Positions 8,610-17,290 of a stretch of 64,000 nucleotides of DNA are shown piece after piece. Position numbers and translations under genes: made by a program. Origin of the DNA: Sphingobium sp. (lineage in GTDB: Bacteria > Pseudomonadota > Alphaproteobacteria > Sphingomonadales > Sphingomonadaceae). The notes under the pieces are model-generated. The model had not been told where the DNA came from and searched no databases. It worked only from the letters and a program-made list of their open reading frames with translations. Every line of letters begins with the position of its first letter. Position 1 is the stretch's first letter. The stretch spans positions 98,619-162,618 of the forward strand of contig NZ_QFOA01000003.1 of assembly GCF_003248505.1 (NCBI RefSeq). The letters run 5' to 3'.

Positions 8610-9485
8610 TTGACCAAGCGTATCCGCAAAGCCGTCTTTCCCGTAGCCGGCCTCGGCACGCGGTTCCTGCCCGCGACCAAGGCGGTGCCGAAGGAATTGC
8701 TTCCCGTCGTCGACCGTCCGCTGATCCAATATGCCGTCGACGAAGCGCGCGAGGCGGGGATCGAACAGATGATCTTCGTCACCGGACGCGGGAAGGGCGC
8801 GATCGAGGATTATTTCGACATCGCCTTCGAATGCGAAGTGACGCAACGCGAACGCGGCAAGGACCTGTCGGCGCTGGAGGGTACGCGGCTCGATCCGGGC
8901 AATGCCGTATTCCTGCGCCAGCAGGAGCCGCTCGGCCTTGGCCACGCGATCTGGTGTGCGCGCGACATCGTCGGCGACGAACCGTTCGCGATCCTGCTGC
9001 CCGACGAATTCATGAAGGGCGCGCCCGGGCGCGGCTGCATGAAGCAGATGGTCGACGCCTATGAAAAGGTCGGCGGCAACCTCGTCTGCGCGCTCGAAAT
9101 CCCGATGGAGCAGACACCCAGCTACGGCGTCATCGATCCCGGTGCCCGCGATGGCGCGTTGACGCAGGTCAAGGGCCTTGTCGAAAAGCCCAAGCTCGGC
9201 ACCGCGCCATCCAACCTCATCCTGCCGGGCCGCTACATCCTTCAGCCCGACGTGATGAAAATCCTCGAGACGCAGGAAAAGGGTGCGGGCGGCGAAATCC
9301 AGCTGACCGACGCGATGGCATCGCTGATCGGCAAGCAGCCCTTCCACGGCGTCACTTTCGATGGCCGCCGTTTCGACTGCGGGTCGAAGGCGGGCTATAT
9401 CGAGGCCAATTTGGCCCTGTCGCTGGAGCGCGAAGACCTGCGCGAGCATATTCGCGCTTTCGCGACCGAGGAACTGGCTCGCTGA
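8610..9485 (+). CDS. galU: UTP-glucose-1-phosphate uridylyltransferase
   Basis: GalU makes UDP-glucose from UTP and glucose-1-phosphate for exopolysaccharide and envelope sugars. The 291-residue product has the nucleotidyltransferase signature GLGTRFLPATKAVPKELLPV, plus GLGHAI, LLPDEF, GVI and LVEKP. The start is TTG 8610, preceded by GGGGAA at good spacing; translation gives MTKRIRKAVFPVAGLG, matching the family N-terminus. Length is normal. Confidence 0.95.
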   Translation: MTKRIRKAVFPVAGLGTRFLPATKAVPKELLPVVDRPLIQYAVDEAREAGIEQMIFVTGRGKGAIEDYFDIAFECEVTQRERGKDLSALEGTRLDPGNAVFLRQQEPLGLGHAIWCARDIVGDEPFAILLPDEFMKGAPGRGCMKQMVDAYEKVGGNLVCALEIPMEQTPSYGVIDPGARDGALTQVKGLVEKPKLGTAPSNLILPGRYILQPDVMKILETQEKGAGGEIQLTDAMASLIGKQPFHGVTFDGRRFDCGSKAGYIEANLALSLEREDLREHIRAFATEELAR

Positions 9486-9487
9486 TC

Positions 9488-9619
9488 CTATAGCGGGGGC
9501 ATCGTACCCATCAGCAGCAGCGCCACGCCCGACAGGGCGATGGCGCTGCCCAGGGCAAGCTGGGCGGGGTGGACCATGCGACGGATGGGCAGGGCGACGG
9601 CGGTTTCGATTCTGGACAT
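9488..9619 (-). CDS. Small single-pass membrane protein
   Basis: A 43-residue frame from ATG 9619 to TAG 9488. It begins MSRIETAVALPIRRMV and then has one hydrophobic helix, roughly residues 19-40 (LALGSAIALSGVALLLMG). It converges on galU with two bases between the stops. A short basic N-terminus followed by one helix is a common small-membrane-protein layout, but it has no known family to me. Confidence 0.45.
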   Translation of the reverse strand: MSRIETAVALPIRRMVHPAQLALGSAIALSGVALLLMGTMPPL

Positions 9620-9930
9620 GCGTCCGATATAGGACGCTATCCTCGGACGGTCGCGTCGATTATTCCGCTCACTTCCATCGACGGAAGCGATCAGGCATCT
9701 ACGCCGACCGCAATATATCCCCTTCCAGCTTCTCCTACGCCTCGCGCGGCGCTTGAGGATTGGATGCGCAGCGCAAACGTGCCATGGGCGACGACCGAAT
9801 CGCTGAGCAGGATATCGAACGCGAAACCGTCAGACGCCGCTGCGTCGCTCGCTCCCTGTGGGAACGGCGCCCGCCGCGCGCCCGGCGCCACGGCGGTGCC
9901 GTACCGGGCTAGCCGCGCGGCGGGACAGCG
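9620..9930. other. Intergenic stretch, no convincing gene
   Basis: About 310 bp between the small membrane protein and ssb. A 66-codon minus-strand frame (9691-9891, GTG start, ending GYIAVGVDA) is open here, but it shows no family features and I do not call it. No RNA gene or strong terminator was recognised. Confidence 0.4.
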
Positions 9931-10527
9931 TCAGAACGGCACTTCATCGTCCAGATCGTTGTCGAAATTCGGCCCACCGGCACGCCCGCCGCCGAAATTG
10001 CCGCTACCGCCGCCTTGCGAGCGTCCACCGCCCTGGCCGCCATAGCCGCCGCCCGAACCGCCGCCCTGACCGCCGAAATCGTCATAATCGCCGCCACCAA
10101 AGCCGCTGGAGCCGCCGCTCCAGTCGGACACACCCTGGCCGCGCCCGCCGCCGCCCTGACCGCCGCCACCGCCGGGCGCACCGTCGAGCATCGTCAGGAC
10201 CGAACCCAGACCCTGCAACACGACTTCGGTCGTGTAACGGTCGTTGCCCTGTTGGTCTTGCCACTTGCGGGTGCGCAACTGGCCTTCGATATAGACTTTC
10301 GACCCCTTGCGCAGGAAGCGTTCGGCCACGCCTACGAGACCTTCGGAAAAGATCGCGACGCTATGCCATTCGGTGCGCTCCTTGCGCTCCCCGGTCGTGC
10401 GGTCCTTCCAGTTTTCCGACGTGGCGATCCGCAGGTTGCACACCTTGCCACCGTTCTGGAAGCTCTTGACCTCCGGATCGGCACCCAGATTGCCGACCAG
10501 AATGACCTTGTTGACCGAGCCTGCCAT
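9931..10527 (-). CDS. ssb: Single-stranded DNA-binding protein
   Basis: SSB coats ssDNA during replication and repair and recruits partners through its C-terminal tip. The 198-residue protein starts at ATG 10527 with MAGSVNKVILVGNLGADPE, the classic OB-fold opening, and the OB domain runs to about residue 112 (RTEWHSVAIF, GSKVYIEGQLRTRKWQD). Then comes a very glycine-rich linker of about 75 residues and the acidic tip DLDDEVPF, which matches the protein-interaction motif. It lies 26 bp downstream of feoB. Confidence 0.96.
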   Translation of the reverse strand: MAGSVNKVILVGNLGADPEVKSFQNGGKVCNLRIATSENWKDRTTGERKERTEWHSVAIFSEGLVGVAERFLRKGSKVYIEGQLRTRKWQDQQGNDRYTTEVVLQGLGSVLTMLDGAPGGGGGQGGGGRGQGVSDWSGGSSGFGGGDYDDFGGQGGGSGGGYGGQGGGRSQGGGSGNFGGGRAGGPNFDNDLDDEVPF

Positions 10528-10553
10528 GATTCCTCCGATGCGTTGATCGGCCC

Positions 10554-12410
10554 TTATAGTCCCGCAGCGCTCGCAGTCCAGAAAGTGATACCGGCTGCCA
10601 CATATGCGAGCAGGAACAGGTAACCGACCATGAAAAGCGGCCATTTCCACCCGTTCGTCTCCCGCCGCGTTACCGCGATGGTGGAGATGCACTGGGGCGC
10701 GAAAATGAACCAGGCGAGGAAAGCGAGCGCGGTGGGCAGCGGCCACTGGCGTTTCAGCCGGTCTCCCAGGCTTTGTTCGAGCGCCGCCTCGTCGCTGCCC
10801 GCGTCGATCGAATAGACGGTCGCGAGCGCAGACACCGCCACCTCGCGCGCGGCCATCGCGGGGATGAGCGCCAGCGATATGTCGCGGTTGAAGCCGACCG
10901 GTGCCAGCACGACCTGCAACCCGCCCGCGATCCGCCCGGCGATCGAATGATCGACCTGGCTGGTGGGATTGCCGTCCGGCACGCGCGGGAAGCTGAGCAG
11001 CAGCCACAGGATCACGGTCGAGGCAAAGATGATCGTGCCCGCGCGCTTCAGGAAGATGACCGCGCGCTGCCACAGGCCGAGTAGAATGTCCTGCGGGCGC
11101 GGCCACTGATATTTGGGCATTTCCATCAGGAATCCGCCGCTCGTGCCCTTGGTGACCGTCAGTCGCAGGATCAGCGCGACCAGCATCGCGCCGACGATCC
11201 CTGCGACATAGAGGCAGAAGAGGACGAAGCCCTGCAAGCCGATGCCATAGCCGATGTCGCGCGCCGGAATGAAGGCACCGATGATGACGGCATAGACCGG
11301 CAGCCGGGCCGAACAGGTCATGAGCGGGGCGATGAGGATCGTGGTCAGCCGGTCCTTGGGGTCGGCGATCGTGCGGGTCGCCATGATTCCAGGCACCGCG
11401 CAGGCGAAGGAGGAGAGGAGAGGGATGAAAGCCCGGCCCGACAGGCCGACCTTCGCCATCAGGCTGTCCATCAGGAAGGCGGCGCGGACCATGTAGCCGG
11501 TCGCTTCCAGCATCAGGATGAAGAAGAAGAGAATCAGGATCTGCGGCAGGAATACAATCACCGACCCAACGCCGTTGATGACGCCGTCCACCAGAAAGGA
11601 CCGCACGATACCGTCTGGCAGCGTTTCGCGCACCGCCCCGGCGGCGGCTTCGGCCACCCCCTCTATCATCGCCATCGGCGCGGCCGACCAGCTATAGACC
11701 GCCTGGAACATGACGAAGAGCAGCGTGAGCAGCAGGATCAGGCCTGCCACGGGATGCAGCGCCACCCGGTCCACCGCCGCAGTCAATCGTCGCGAGGGCG
11801 TTTCGCGCACCACGGTCGCGCGGGCGATGCGCCGCGCTTCCTTGCGGGTGGCTTCGAAATCTCGGTCGGGCCGGGCCGGGGCGGGGGCCTGTGCGCCGCC
11901 CAGCGCCGCGCCCAGTTCCTCGCGCAGATGGTCGAGACCGCGCTTGCGTACGGCGACCGTCGAAACCACCGGCACGCCCAGTTCGCGCGATAGGATCGCC
12001 GCATCCAGTTCCAGTCCGTCGCGCGTCGCCAGATCCACCATGTTGAGCGCCAGCACGGTGGGAAGGCCCAGCGCGATGAGTTCCAGGGCGAAGCGCAGAT
12101 GATTGTCGAGGTTGGACGCATCGACCACGATCACCAGTGCGTCGGGGCGCTTCTCGCCCGCTTGTCGCCCCAGAACCATGTCGCGCGTCACCTGTTCGTC
12201 CGGGCTGCCGGGCGACAGGCTGTAGGTGCCGGGCAGGTCGACCAGTTCGACCGGACGGCCATCGGCCAGCGCCAGACGGCCTGCCTTGCGCTCGACGGTG
12301 ACGCCGGGATAGTTGCCCAGCTTCTGCCGCGCGCCGGTCAGCGCGTTGAACAGCGCGCTCTTGCCGGCATTGGGATTGCCGACCAGCGCGACCAGCGGCG
12401 TGGCGTTCAC
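10554..12410 (-). CDS. feoB: Ferrous iron transporter FeoB
   Basis: FeoB is the inner-membrane Fe(II) permease with an N-terminal G-protein domain. From GTG 12410 the product is 618 residues. The G domain shows G1 GNPNAGKSA, G3 DLPGTYS and G4 NMVD. A linker follows, then the membrane part with gate repeats containing the conserved FLPQILILFFF and LSSFACAVPGIMATR segments. The GTG overlaps the feoA stop in GTGA, so feoA and feoB are coupled. The frame extends upstream to 12584, but that part overlaps feoA and is not family-like. The protein is on the short side for FeoB, as common in alphaproteobacteria. Confidence 0.95.
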   Translation of the reverse strand: MNATPLVALVGNPNAGKSALFNALTGARQKLGNYPGVTVERKAGRLALADGRPVELVDLPGTYSLSPGSPDEQVTRDMVLGRQAGEKRPDALVIVVDASNLDNHLRFALELIALGLPTVLALNMVDLATRDGLELDAAILSRELGVPVVSTVAVRKRGLDHLREELGAALGGAQAPAPARPDRDFEATRKEARRIARATVVRETPSRRLTAAVDRVALHPVAGLILLLTLLFVMFQAVYSWSAAPMAMIEGVAEAAAGAVRETLPDGIVRSFLVDGVINGVGSVIVFLPQILILFFFILMLEATGYMVRAAFLMDSLMAKVGLSGRAFIPLLSSFACAVPGIMATRTIADPKDRLTTILIAPLMTCSARLPVYAVIIGAFIPARDIGYGIGLQGFVLFCLYVAGIVGAMLVALILRLTVTKGTSGGFLMEMPKYQWPRPQDILLGLWQRAVIFLKRAGTIIFASTVILWLLLSFPRVPDGNPTSQVDHSIAGRIAGGLQVVLAPVGFNRDISLALIPAMAAREVAVSALATVYSIDAGSDEAALEQSLGDRLKRQWPLPTALAFLAWFIFAPQCISTIAVTRRETNGWKWPLFMVGYLFLLAYVAAGITFWTASAAGL

Positions 12411-12688
12411 GCCGCTTCGTTCCGTGTGCCGGCTGTCGATGGATCCTCCGCGCCGGTGCGCACCGTGACGGCGGCGGCATGGACGCGGCGCATGGCGATG
12501 GTCATGCGGCCGATGCGGCACGCGATCGGCCCCCGGCGCAGCAGCCCGCCATGGTGCAGTGCCTCGACGCTTGCGCCCTCGCACAGGCCGAATTCGCGCA
12601 GGCGCTGGCCTTCGGCATCGGTCAGGGCCGACCAGTCGATCCGATCGACATAGGCTGGGTGCCGCAGGGGCAGGTCAGTCAGGCGCAA
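12407..12688 (-). CDS. feoA: FeoA family ferrous iron transport accessory protein
   Basis: A 93-residue SH3-like FeoA domain protein (MRLTDLPLRHPAYVDRI, then LREFGLCEGASVEALHHGGLLRRGPIACRIG in two pieces of the fold) that supports FeoB. The start is TTG 12688 with GGAAG a few bases upstream; no ATG is available in the N-terminal region. The C-terminal about 20 residues after the SH3 core look disordered. The stop is shared with the feoB start. Confidence 0.88.
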   Translation of the reverse strand: MRLTDLPLRHPAYVDRIDWSALTDAEGQRLREFGLCEGASVEALHHGGLLRRGPIACRIGRMTIAMRRVHAAAVTVRTGAEDPSTAGTRNEAA

Positions 12689-12729
12689 GGGCTTCCACTC
12701 GCTCTATTCTTCTGCGAGCGACTATCAAT

Positions 12730-12741
12730 ATCCTTAAGGAT
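12730..12741. promoter_or_regulatory. Palindrome in feoA promoter region
   Basis: ATCCTTAAGGAT is a perfect 12-bp palindrome, embedded in the near-symmetric CAATATCCTTAAGGATTG, about 40 bp upstream of the feoA start codon in the only gap of this operon. The surroundings are AT-rich compared with the rest of the window. Position and symmetry suggest an operator for an iron-responsive regulator; which one (Fur/Mur, Irr, RirA/Rrf2) cannot be told from sequence. Confidence 0.5.
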
Positions 12742-12771
12742 TGACCAGCATATATTCACGCCAGCGACGGT

Positions 12772-13428
12772 TCACACGACCGGATAGCGCAGCCGACCGA
12801 TGAATCGCGACAGGCTGAGCCGTTCGCCGCCGCCCGCGCCCTTGATCCTGCTCTTCCATTTTTCGAACCGCATCACATCCTCGACCCGGCGGGCCAAGAA
12901 GGCGCGGGTTTCGGCGCGATCCTCGCTGTCGTCATCGAGGAAGGCGATGAGCGTGGCGGCGTAGAGCGCCGTCAGCGTCGCACGCTTGCTGTAATGGTTG
13001 AGGTCGGTGGCGGTGTCGCCCGCTGCGCGCCACATCGCGTCCGCCGCGCGCCAGGCGAGCTTGCCCGCGCGCGGTGCGTTGGTCGGCAGCGCCAGAATGG
13101 CAAGCGCGCGACGCAGCGCTTCCTTGTCGGGCGCAACGATGGCGAGACGCGCTTCGACCAGCGCGACGATCTTGCGCCGGATGGAGAGCGTCGCCAGCGT
13201 TTCCGGCGGCAGAGCGTCGACCATGGCCGCGTCGATGCTGGCGAACCATGCGTCGATCATGGCGACTGGGCCGTCTGCGAAGGCCAGCTGCGCCACATCC
13301 TCGTCCACGCCCTTTTCGCGCGCCGCCATCGCAACGGCGGGGGGGCGCCATCCGTCGAAGGCGGCGTGGCGCGCCAGCACGGGAGCCAGCAGCGCGCGGA
13401 TTTCGTCCAGGGTCAGGTCGTCGTTCAT
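12772..13428 (-). CDS. COQ9 family protein (ubiquinone biosynthesis)
   Basis: COQ9 proteins have a TetR-like fold, bind lipid and assist ubiquinone synthesis, in mitochondria via COQ7. This 218-residue protein starts at ATG 13428 (MNDDLTLDEIRALL). It has the family core in its C-terminal half: TDLNHYSKRATLTALYAATL, then FLDDDSED and TRAFLARRVEDVMRFEK. It stands upstream of feoA on the same strand, 83 bp away, and follows the DMT transporter by 10 bp. A longer start at 13464 would overlap that gene. Confidence 0.85.
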   Translation of the reverse strand: MNDDLTLDEIRALLAPVLARHAAFDGWRPPAVAMAAREKGVDEDVAQLAFADGPVAMIDAWFASIDAAMVDALPPETLATLSIRRKIVALVEARLAIVAPDKEALRRALAILALPTNAPRAGKLAWRAADAMWRAAGDTATDLNHYSKRATLTALYAATLIAFLDDDSEDRAETRAFLARRVEDVMRFEKWKSRIKGAGGGERLSLSRFIGRLRYPVV

Positions 13429-13438
13429 GCCCGTCAAT

Positions 13439-14320
13439 CTAGGCGCGCACGGGCAACCGCACAAGCACCAGCGCCGCCGCCACGGCGCTGGCGCCGAACA
13501 GTTCGGCAGGGCTCAGCCATTCGCCGAACATCCACCATCCCAGCACCACCGACACCGCCGGTTGCAGCAGCAGGCTCAGCCCCAGGATCATCGGGGAAAA
13601 CCACCCGACCGCATAGGTGAGCAATCCTTGTCCCACCAACTGGCTCGACAGCGCGAGCATCAGCAACGGGGTCCAGTCGCGCGGCAGGATCGCCTCGCCC
13701 AGCGCCCATGCGCACAGCAGCAGCACCGGCGTGCTCGCGACACTCGATCCCGCCAGCACGGTCCAACTGTCCAGCCGCCCGCGCGCCTTCTGCACGACCA
13801 GCAGGTAGACCATGTAGGAAAGCCCCGCGAACAGGCAGAGAATGTCGCCACGCAGGTTGCGCGCCGACAGTTCGTAGCTTCCCCCCATCAGCACCAGCGC
13901 GCCCGCCGTGGCGAGCGCCAGCGCCGCCGCCTGCGGCCCTGTGGGCCTTTGCCGCAGGACCAGCAGCGCCCATGCGGGCAGGAACAGGCCGCTCATGTTG
14001 CCGAACAGCGTGGCGTTGGCGACCTTGGTATAAAGAATGCCCATGTGCCACGCGCCAAGGTCGACCGCAAAGACGATGCCCGCCCACATCAGCGCGGACC
14101 ATTCCCGCCGCGTGGGCGGAACGCGGCGCAGCCCCGGCAGGGCGAGGAGGACCAGAACCGGCAGGGCGATTGCCAGCCGCCAGAACGCAGCCGCCACCGG
14201 CCCCACATCCGACATGCGCACCAGCACTGGCCCAAGGGGAAGGATGATGTTGGCCAGCACCAGCGCGGGGAACGCCAGTCGGGGCATCGGGTTTGATGCG
14301 GCAGGGGTTGAAGTGGCCAT
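13439..14320 (-). CDS. EamA/DMT superfamily transporter
   Basis: A 293-residue inner-membrane protein with about ten hydrophobic segments arranged as two EamA repeats (about 15-145 and 160-290). Family marks include AAFWRLAIALPVL, the LGAWHMGILYTKVANATLFGN segment at the end of repeat one, and LGLSLLLQPAVSVVLGWWMFGE in repeat two. Substrate is unknown; relatives export metabolites or amino acids. It is divergent from the old-yellow-enzyme gene with 73 bp between starts. Confidence 0.88.
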   Translation of the reverse strand: MATSTPAASNPMPRLAFPALVLANIILPLGPVLVRMSDVGPVAAAFWRLAIALPVLVLLALPGLRRVPPTRREWSALMWAGIVFAVDLGAWHMGILYTKVANATLFGNMSGLFLPAWALLVLRQRPTGPQAAALALATAGALVLMGGSYELSARNLRGDILCLFAGLSYMVYLLVVQKARGRLDSWTVLAGSSVASTPVLLLCAWALGEAILPRDWTPLLMLALSSQLVGQGLLTYAVGWFSPMILGLSLLLQPAVSVVLGWWMFGEWLSPAELFGASAVAAALVLVRLPVRA

Positions 14321-14393
14321 CGCGGCTCCCTAGCTGGCTTTGCGCATCAAGTCCCGTTGCAAAATGCAACTATCATGACGATGGAGACTCCTT

Positions 14394-15485
14394 TTGACCA
14401 CCTTGTTCGACCCTGTGAAGCTGGGTGCGATCGACGCGCCCAACCGCATCCTGATGGCTCCGCTGACCCGGGGGCGCGGCACCCGCGATCATGTGCCGAC
14501 GCCGATCATGGCGGACTATTACAGCCAGCGCGCGGGCGCGGGCCTCATCATCAGCGAGGCGATCGGCATTTCGCGGCAGGGACTGGGCTGGCCCTATGCG
14601 ACCGGCCTCTGGAACCGGGATCAGGTGGACGGGTGGCGGCGCGTTACCGATGCCGTCCACGATGCGGGTGGGCGGATCGTCGCTCAGCTCTGGCATATGG
14701 GGCGGCTCGTCCACAGCAGCGTGACGGGCGAACAGCCGGTGTCCTCCAGCCCCGTGGCCGCGCCGGGCCATGCCCACACCTACGAAGGCAACAAGGACTA
14801 TGAAACGCCGCGCCCGCTCGACATTTCGGAAATTCCCCAACTGCTCGACACCTATGCGACCGCCGCGCGCCATGCGATGGCAGCGGGGTTCGACGGGGTG
14901 CAACTCCACGCGGCCAACGGCTATCTGATCGACGAATTTCTCCGCGACGGCGTCAATGCCCGTGAAGACGCCTATGGCGGCAGCCCCGAAAACCGCGTCC
15001 GCCTGTTGCAAGAAGTCACCGCGACGCTGGTCGACACTATCGGCGCGGACCGCACCGGTGTGCGCCTGTCGCCCAATGGCGATACGCAAGGCACCGACGA
15101 CAGCAACCCGCTCAGCGTCTTTCCGGTCGCGGCGCAGGCGCTCGATGCGCTCGGCATCGCCTTCCTCGAATTGCGCGAACAGCAGCCCGACGGCACCTAT
15201 GGCGCAAGCGACGTGCCGCCGCTGTCGCCGACCATCCGCCAGCATTATCGCGGGCCGCTGATCCTCAACAGCGATTTCGACGGGGCAAAGGCGCAGGCCG
15301 CGCTCGACGGCGGCGTGGCCGACGCCATCGCTTTCGGTCGGCCTTTCCTCGCCAATCCCGATCTTGTGGAACGGATCCGCCTCGGCGCGCCGCTCAATGC
15401 GTGGGATTCAAAGACCTTCTACACGCAGGGCGCCGAAGGCTATACCGACTATCCCACGCTCGACCGCGCGCCCGCGGACGCCTGA
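14394..15485 (+). CDS. Old yellow enzyme family NADH:flavin oxidoreductase (N-ethylmaleimide reductase-like)
   Basis: An FMN-dependent ene-reductase of 363 residues. Motifs are MTTLFDPVKLG at the start, NRILMAPLTRGRG, AQLWHMGRLVH, the substrate-binding HAANGYLIDEFLRDG pair (His/Asn), AYGGSPENRVR, and the FMN-phosphate-binding AIAFGRPFLANPDL near the end. The start is TTG 14394 with GGAG about 7 bases upstream; an ATG at 14373 is in another frame. It likely reduces activated C=C bonds such as enones or maleimides. Confidence 0.92.
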   Translation: MTTLFDPVKLGAIDAPNRILMAPLTRGRGTRDHVPTPIMADYYSQRAGAGLIISEAIGISRQGLGWPYATGLWNRDQVDGWRRVTDAVHDAGGRIVAQLWHMGRLVHSSVTGEQPVSSSPVAAPGHAHTYEGNKDYETPRPLDISEIPQLLDTYATAARHAMAAGFDGVQLHAANGYLIDEFLRDGVNAREDAYGGSPENRVRLLQEVTATLVDTIGADRTGVRLSPNGDTQGTDDSNPLSVFPVAAQALDALGIAFLELREQQPDGTYGASDVPPLSPTIRQHYRGPLILNSDFDGAKAQAALDGGVADAIAFGRPFLANPDLVERIRLGAPLNAWDSKTFYTQGAEGYTDYPTLDRAPADA

Positions 15486-15495
15486 CCGGGGAGGA

Positions 15496-15523
15496 GGGCG
15501 GCGCGCATATCGGCGTGCCGCCC
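15496..15523. terminator. GC-rich hairpin between convergent genes
   Basis: GGGCGGCGCGC pairs with GCGTGCCGCCC (11 bp with one G-T) around a six-base loop, centred in the 45-bp gap between the stops of the OYE gene and ribH. The T-tract is weak on both sides, so the terminator role is likely but not certain. Confidence 0.5.
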
Positions 15524-15530
15524 CCTGTTC

Positions 15531-15953
15531 TTACATCCCGAACTTTTCCCGCAGGCCGAGCATGGCGATGGCGGCCTTCGCCGCTTCGCCACCCTTGTCC
15601 TTCTGGTCCGGGCGCGCGCGCACCAGTGCCTGCGCTTCGTCCTCGACCGTCAGGATGCCGTTGCCGATGGCGATGCCGTCCATGCTGAGCGCCATCAGGC
15701 CGCGCGCGCTTTCGTTAGACACCACCTCGAAATGATAGGTTTCGCCGCGGATCACCACGCCGATGGCGACGAAGCCGTCATAGCGCCCGGTTTCCGCCGC
15801 CAGCGCGACCGCGCCCGGGATCTCCAGCGCGCCGGGCACCGTCGCCACGTCATATTTGTGCCCGCCCTCGTCCAGTGTGGCTTTGGCGCCTTCGATCAGC
15901 AGGTCGTTCAGATGGTCGTAGAAGCGCGCTTCGACGATCAGGAATTTTGCCAT
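15531..15953 (-). CDS. ribH: 6,7-dimethyl-8-ribityllumazine synthase
   Basis: RibH condenses 5-amino-6-ribitylaminouracil with DHBP to lumazine, the penultimate step of riboflavin synthesis. The 140-residue product shows VEARFYDHLNDLL, VPGALEIPGAVALA and GVVIRGETYHFEVVSNESARGL, which includes the catalytic His of the H-F-E segment. It is slightly short but complete. It is the last gene of the rib cluster, 10 bp after ribB. Confidence 0.95.
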   Translation of the reverse strand: MAKFLIVEARFYDHLNDLLIEGAKATLDEGGHKYDVATVPGALEIPGAVALAAETGRYDGFVAIGVVIRGETYHFEVVSNESARGLMALSMDGIAIGNGILTVEDEAQALVRARPDQKDKGGEAAKAAIAMLGLREKFGM

Positions 15954-15963
15954 GGGATGATCC

Positions 15964-17253
15964 TTACAATTCGATAGGACGCTGCCCGACCACGGCGAGG
16001 TCGTAGCCGTCCAGCGCGATCAGGCTGTGTTGGGAGTTGGTCAGCAGGATCATGTCGTGCACGCCGAGGTCGGCGAGCAGTTGCGCGCCCACGCCATAAT
16101 CGCGCAGTTCGTCCATGTCCCCCTGCGCCGCGCCCCTGTTTCCCCATCGCGTGATGGACTTGGACAGGAAATTGTCTTCCTCCGATCCGGACAACAGGAC
16201 GACGAGGCCCGACCCTTCCTGTCCGATGATCTCCATCGATTTGGCGAGAAGGCCGCTGCGGTGCCCGTTGGCGCCGTAAACATCGTCCAGCAGCGAAAGC
16301 TGATGCATCCGCACCAGCGTCGGCTGCTCCGACGAGACATGCCCCTTCTGCAACACCATCTGTTCGGTGCGGGTCGCCCTGTTGTAGAAGGTGATTGCCT
16401 TCCAGTCGCCGCCCCATCTGCTGGTGAAGGCCGATTCGGCGCGGCGTTCGACCATGTGATCGTGCCGGCGGCGATAGGCGATGAGGTCGCGGATCGTCCC
16501 GATCTTCATCTTGTGCCGCTGGGCGAAGGGGATGAGGTCGTCGAGCCGGGCCATTGTCCCGTCGTCCTTCATCACCTCGCAGATGACGCCGGAGGGGTTG
16601 AGGCCCGCCAGCCGCGCCACGTCGACTGCCGCTTCGGTATGTCCGGTGCGCACCAGCACGCCGCCGTCCTTGGCGACGAGCGGGAAGACGTGGCCGGGCG
16701 TCACGATGTCGGCGCGGCCCTTCGACCCGTCGATCGCGACCGAGATGGTGCGCGCGCGGTCGGCGGCGGAAATGCCGGTGGTCACGCCTTCGCGCGCCTC
16801 GACCGATACGGTAAAGGCGGTTTCGTGCCGGGTGCCGTTGTTGCGGCTCATGAGGTCGAGGCCGAGCTGGTCGACGCGTTCCTTCGTCATCGCCAGGCAG
16901 ATCAGCCCGCGGCCATGCTTGGCCATGAAGTTGATCGCATCGGGAGTCGCCATCTGCGCCGGGATGACGAGGTCGCCTTCATTTTCCCGATCCTCGTCGT
17001 CGACCAGGATGAACATGCGGCCGTTGCGCGCTTCGTTGATGATCTCTTCGGGGCTGGCGAGCGCGGTGCCGCCCTCGCGCTTGAGCAGATAGGCTTCCAG
17101 CTTGCCGAGCGTGTCGGCGGTGGGGTTCCAGTCCGCCTCGCCCAGCTTGCGCAGCGAATTGGCATGAAGCCCGGCGGCGCGGGCCAGGCCCGACCGGGAC
17201 ATGCCGCCATCGGTGACGAGGTTGCGGACGGTATCGAGCAGCGCGGACGACAT
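15964..17253 (-). CDS. ribB: HTH-fused DHBP synthase with degenerate GTP cyclohydrolase II-like domain
   Basis: The 429-residue protein has three parts. Residues about 17-57 form a Cro/CI-like helix-turn-helix (MSRSGLARAAGLHANSLRKL, then WNPTADTLGKLEAYL). Residues about 68-265 are 3,4-dihydroxy-2-butanone-4-phosphate synthase with VDDEDRENEGD at 84-94, HGRGLICLAM, and the GHVFPL/RTGHTEAAVD segments. Residues about 270-429 resemble GTP cyclohydrolase II, but the zinc site (normally C-x10-CDC) reads DVYGANGHRSGL with no cysteine, and EGRGIGL is absent. So RibB activity is expected and RibA activity is not, as in RibBX-type proteins. The HTH suggests DNA binding; a palindrome lies directly upstream. 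Confidence 0.93.
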   Translation of the reverse strand: MSSALLDTVRNLVTDGGMSRSGLARAAGLHANSLRKLGEADWNPTADTLGKLEAYLLKREGGTALASPEEIINEARNGRMFILVDDEDRENEGDLVIPAQMATPDAINFMAKHGRGLICLAMTKERVDQLGLDLMSRNNGTRHETAFTVSVEAREGVTTGISAADRARTISVAIDGSKGRADIVTPGHVFPLVAKDGGVLVRTGHTEAAVDVARLAGLNPSGVICEVMKDDGTMARLDDLIPFAQRHKMKIGTIRDLIAYRRRHDHMVERRAESAFTSRWGGDWKAITFYNRATRTEQMVLQKGHVSSEQPTLVRMHQLSLLDDVYGANGHRSGLLAKSMEIIGQEGSGLVVLLSGSEEDNFLSKSITRWGNRGAAQGDMDELRDYGVGAQLLADLGVHDMILLTNSQHSLIALDGYDLAVVGQRPIEL

Positions 17254-17290
17254 GAAAACGACTCCTTCCCTCCAAAACGGGACAAGTCAG

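Noticed and set aside
9940..10190. Repetitive GC-rich DNA resembling a minisatellite
   Set aside because: It encodes the glycine-rich linker of SSB and is explained by protein composition.
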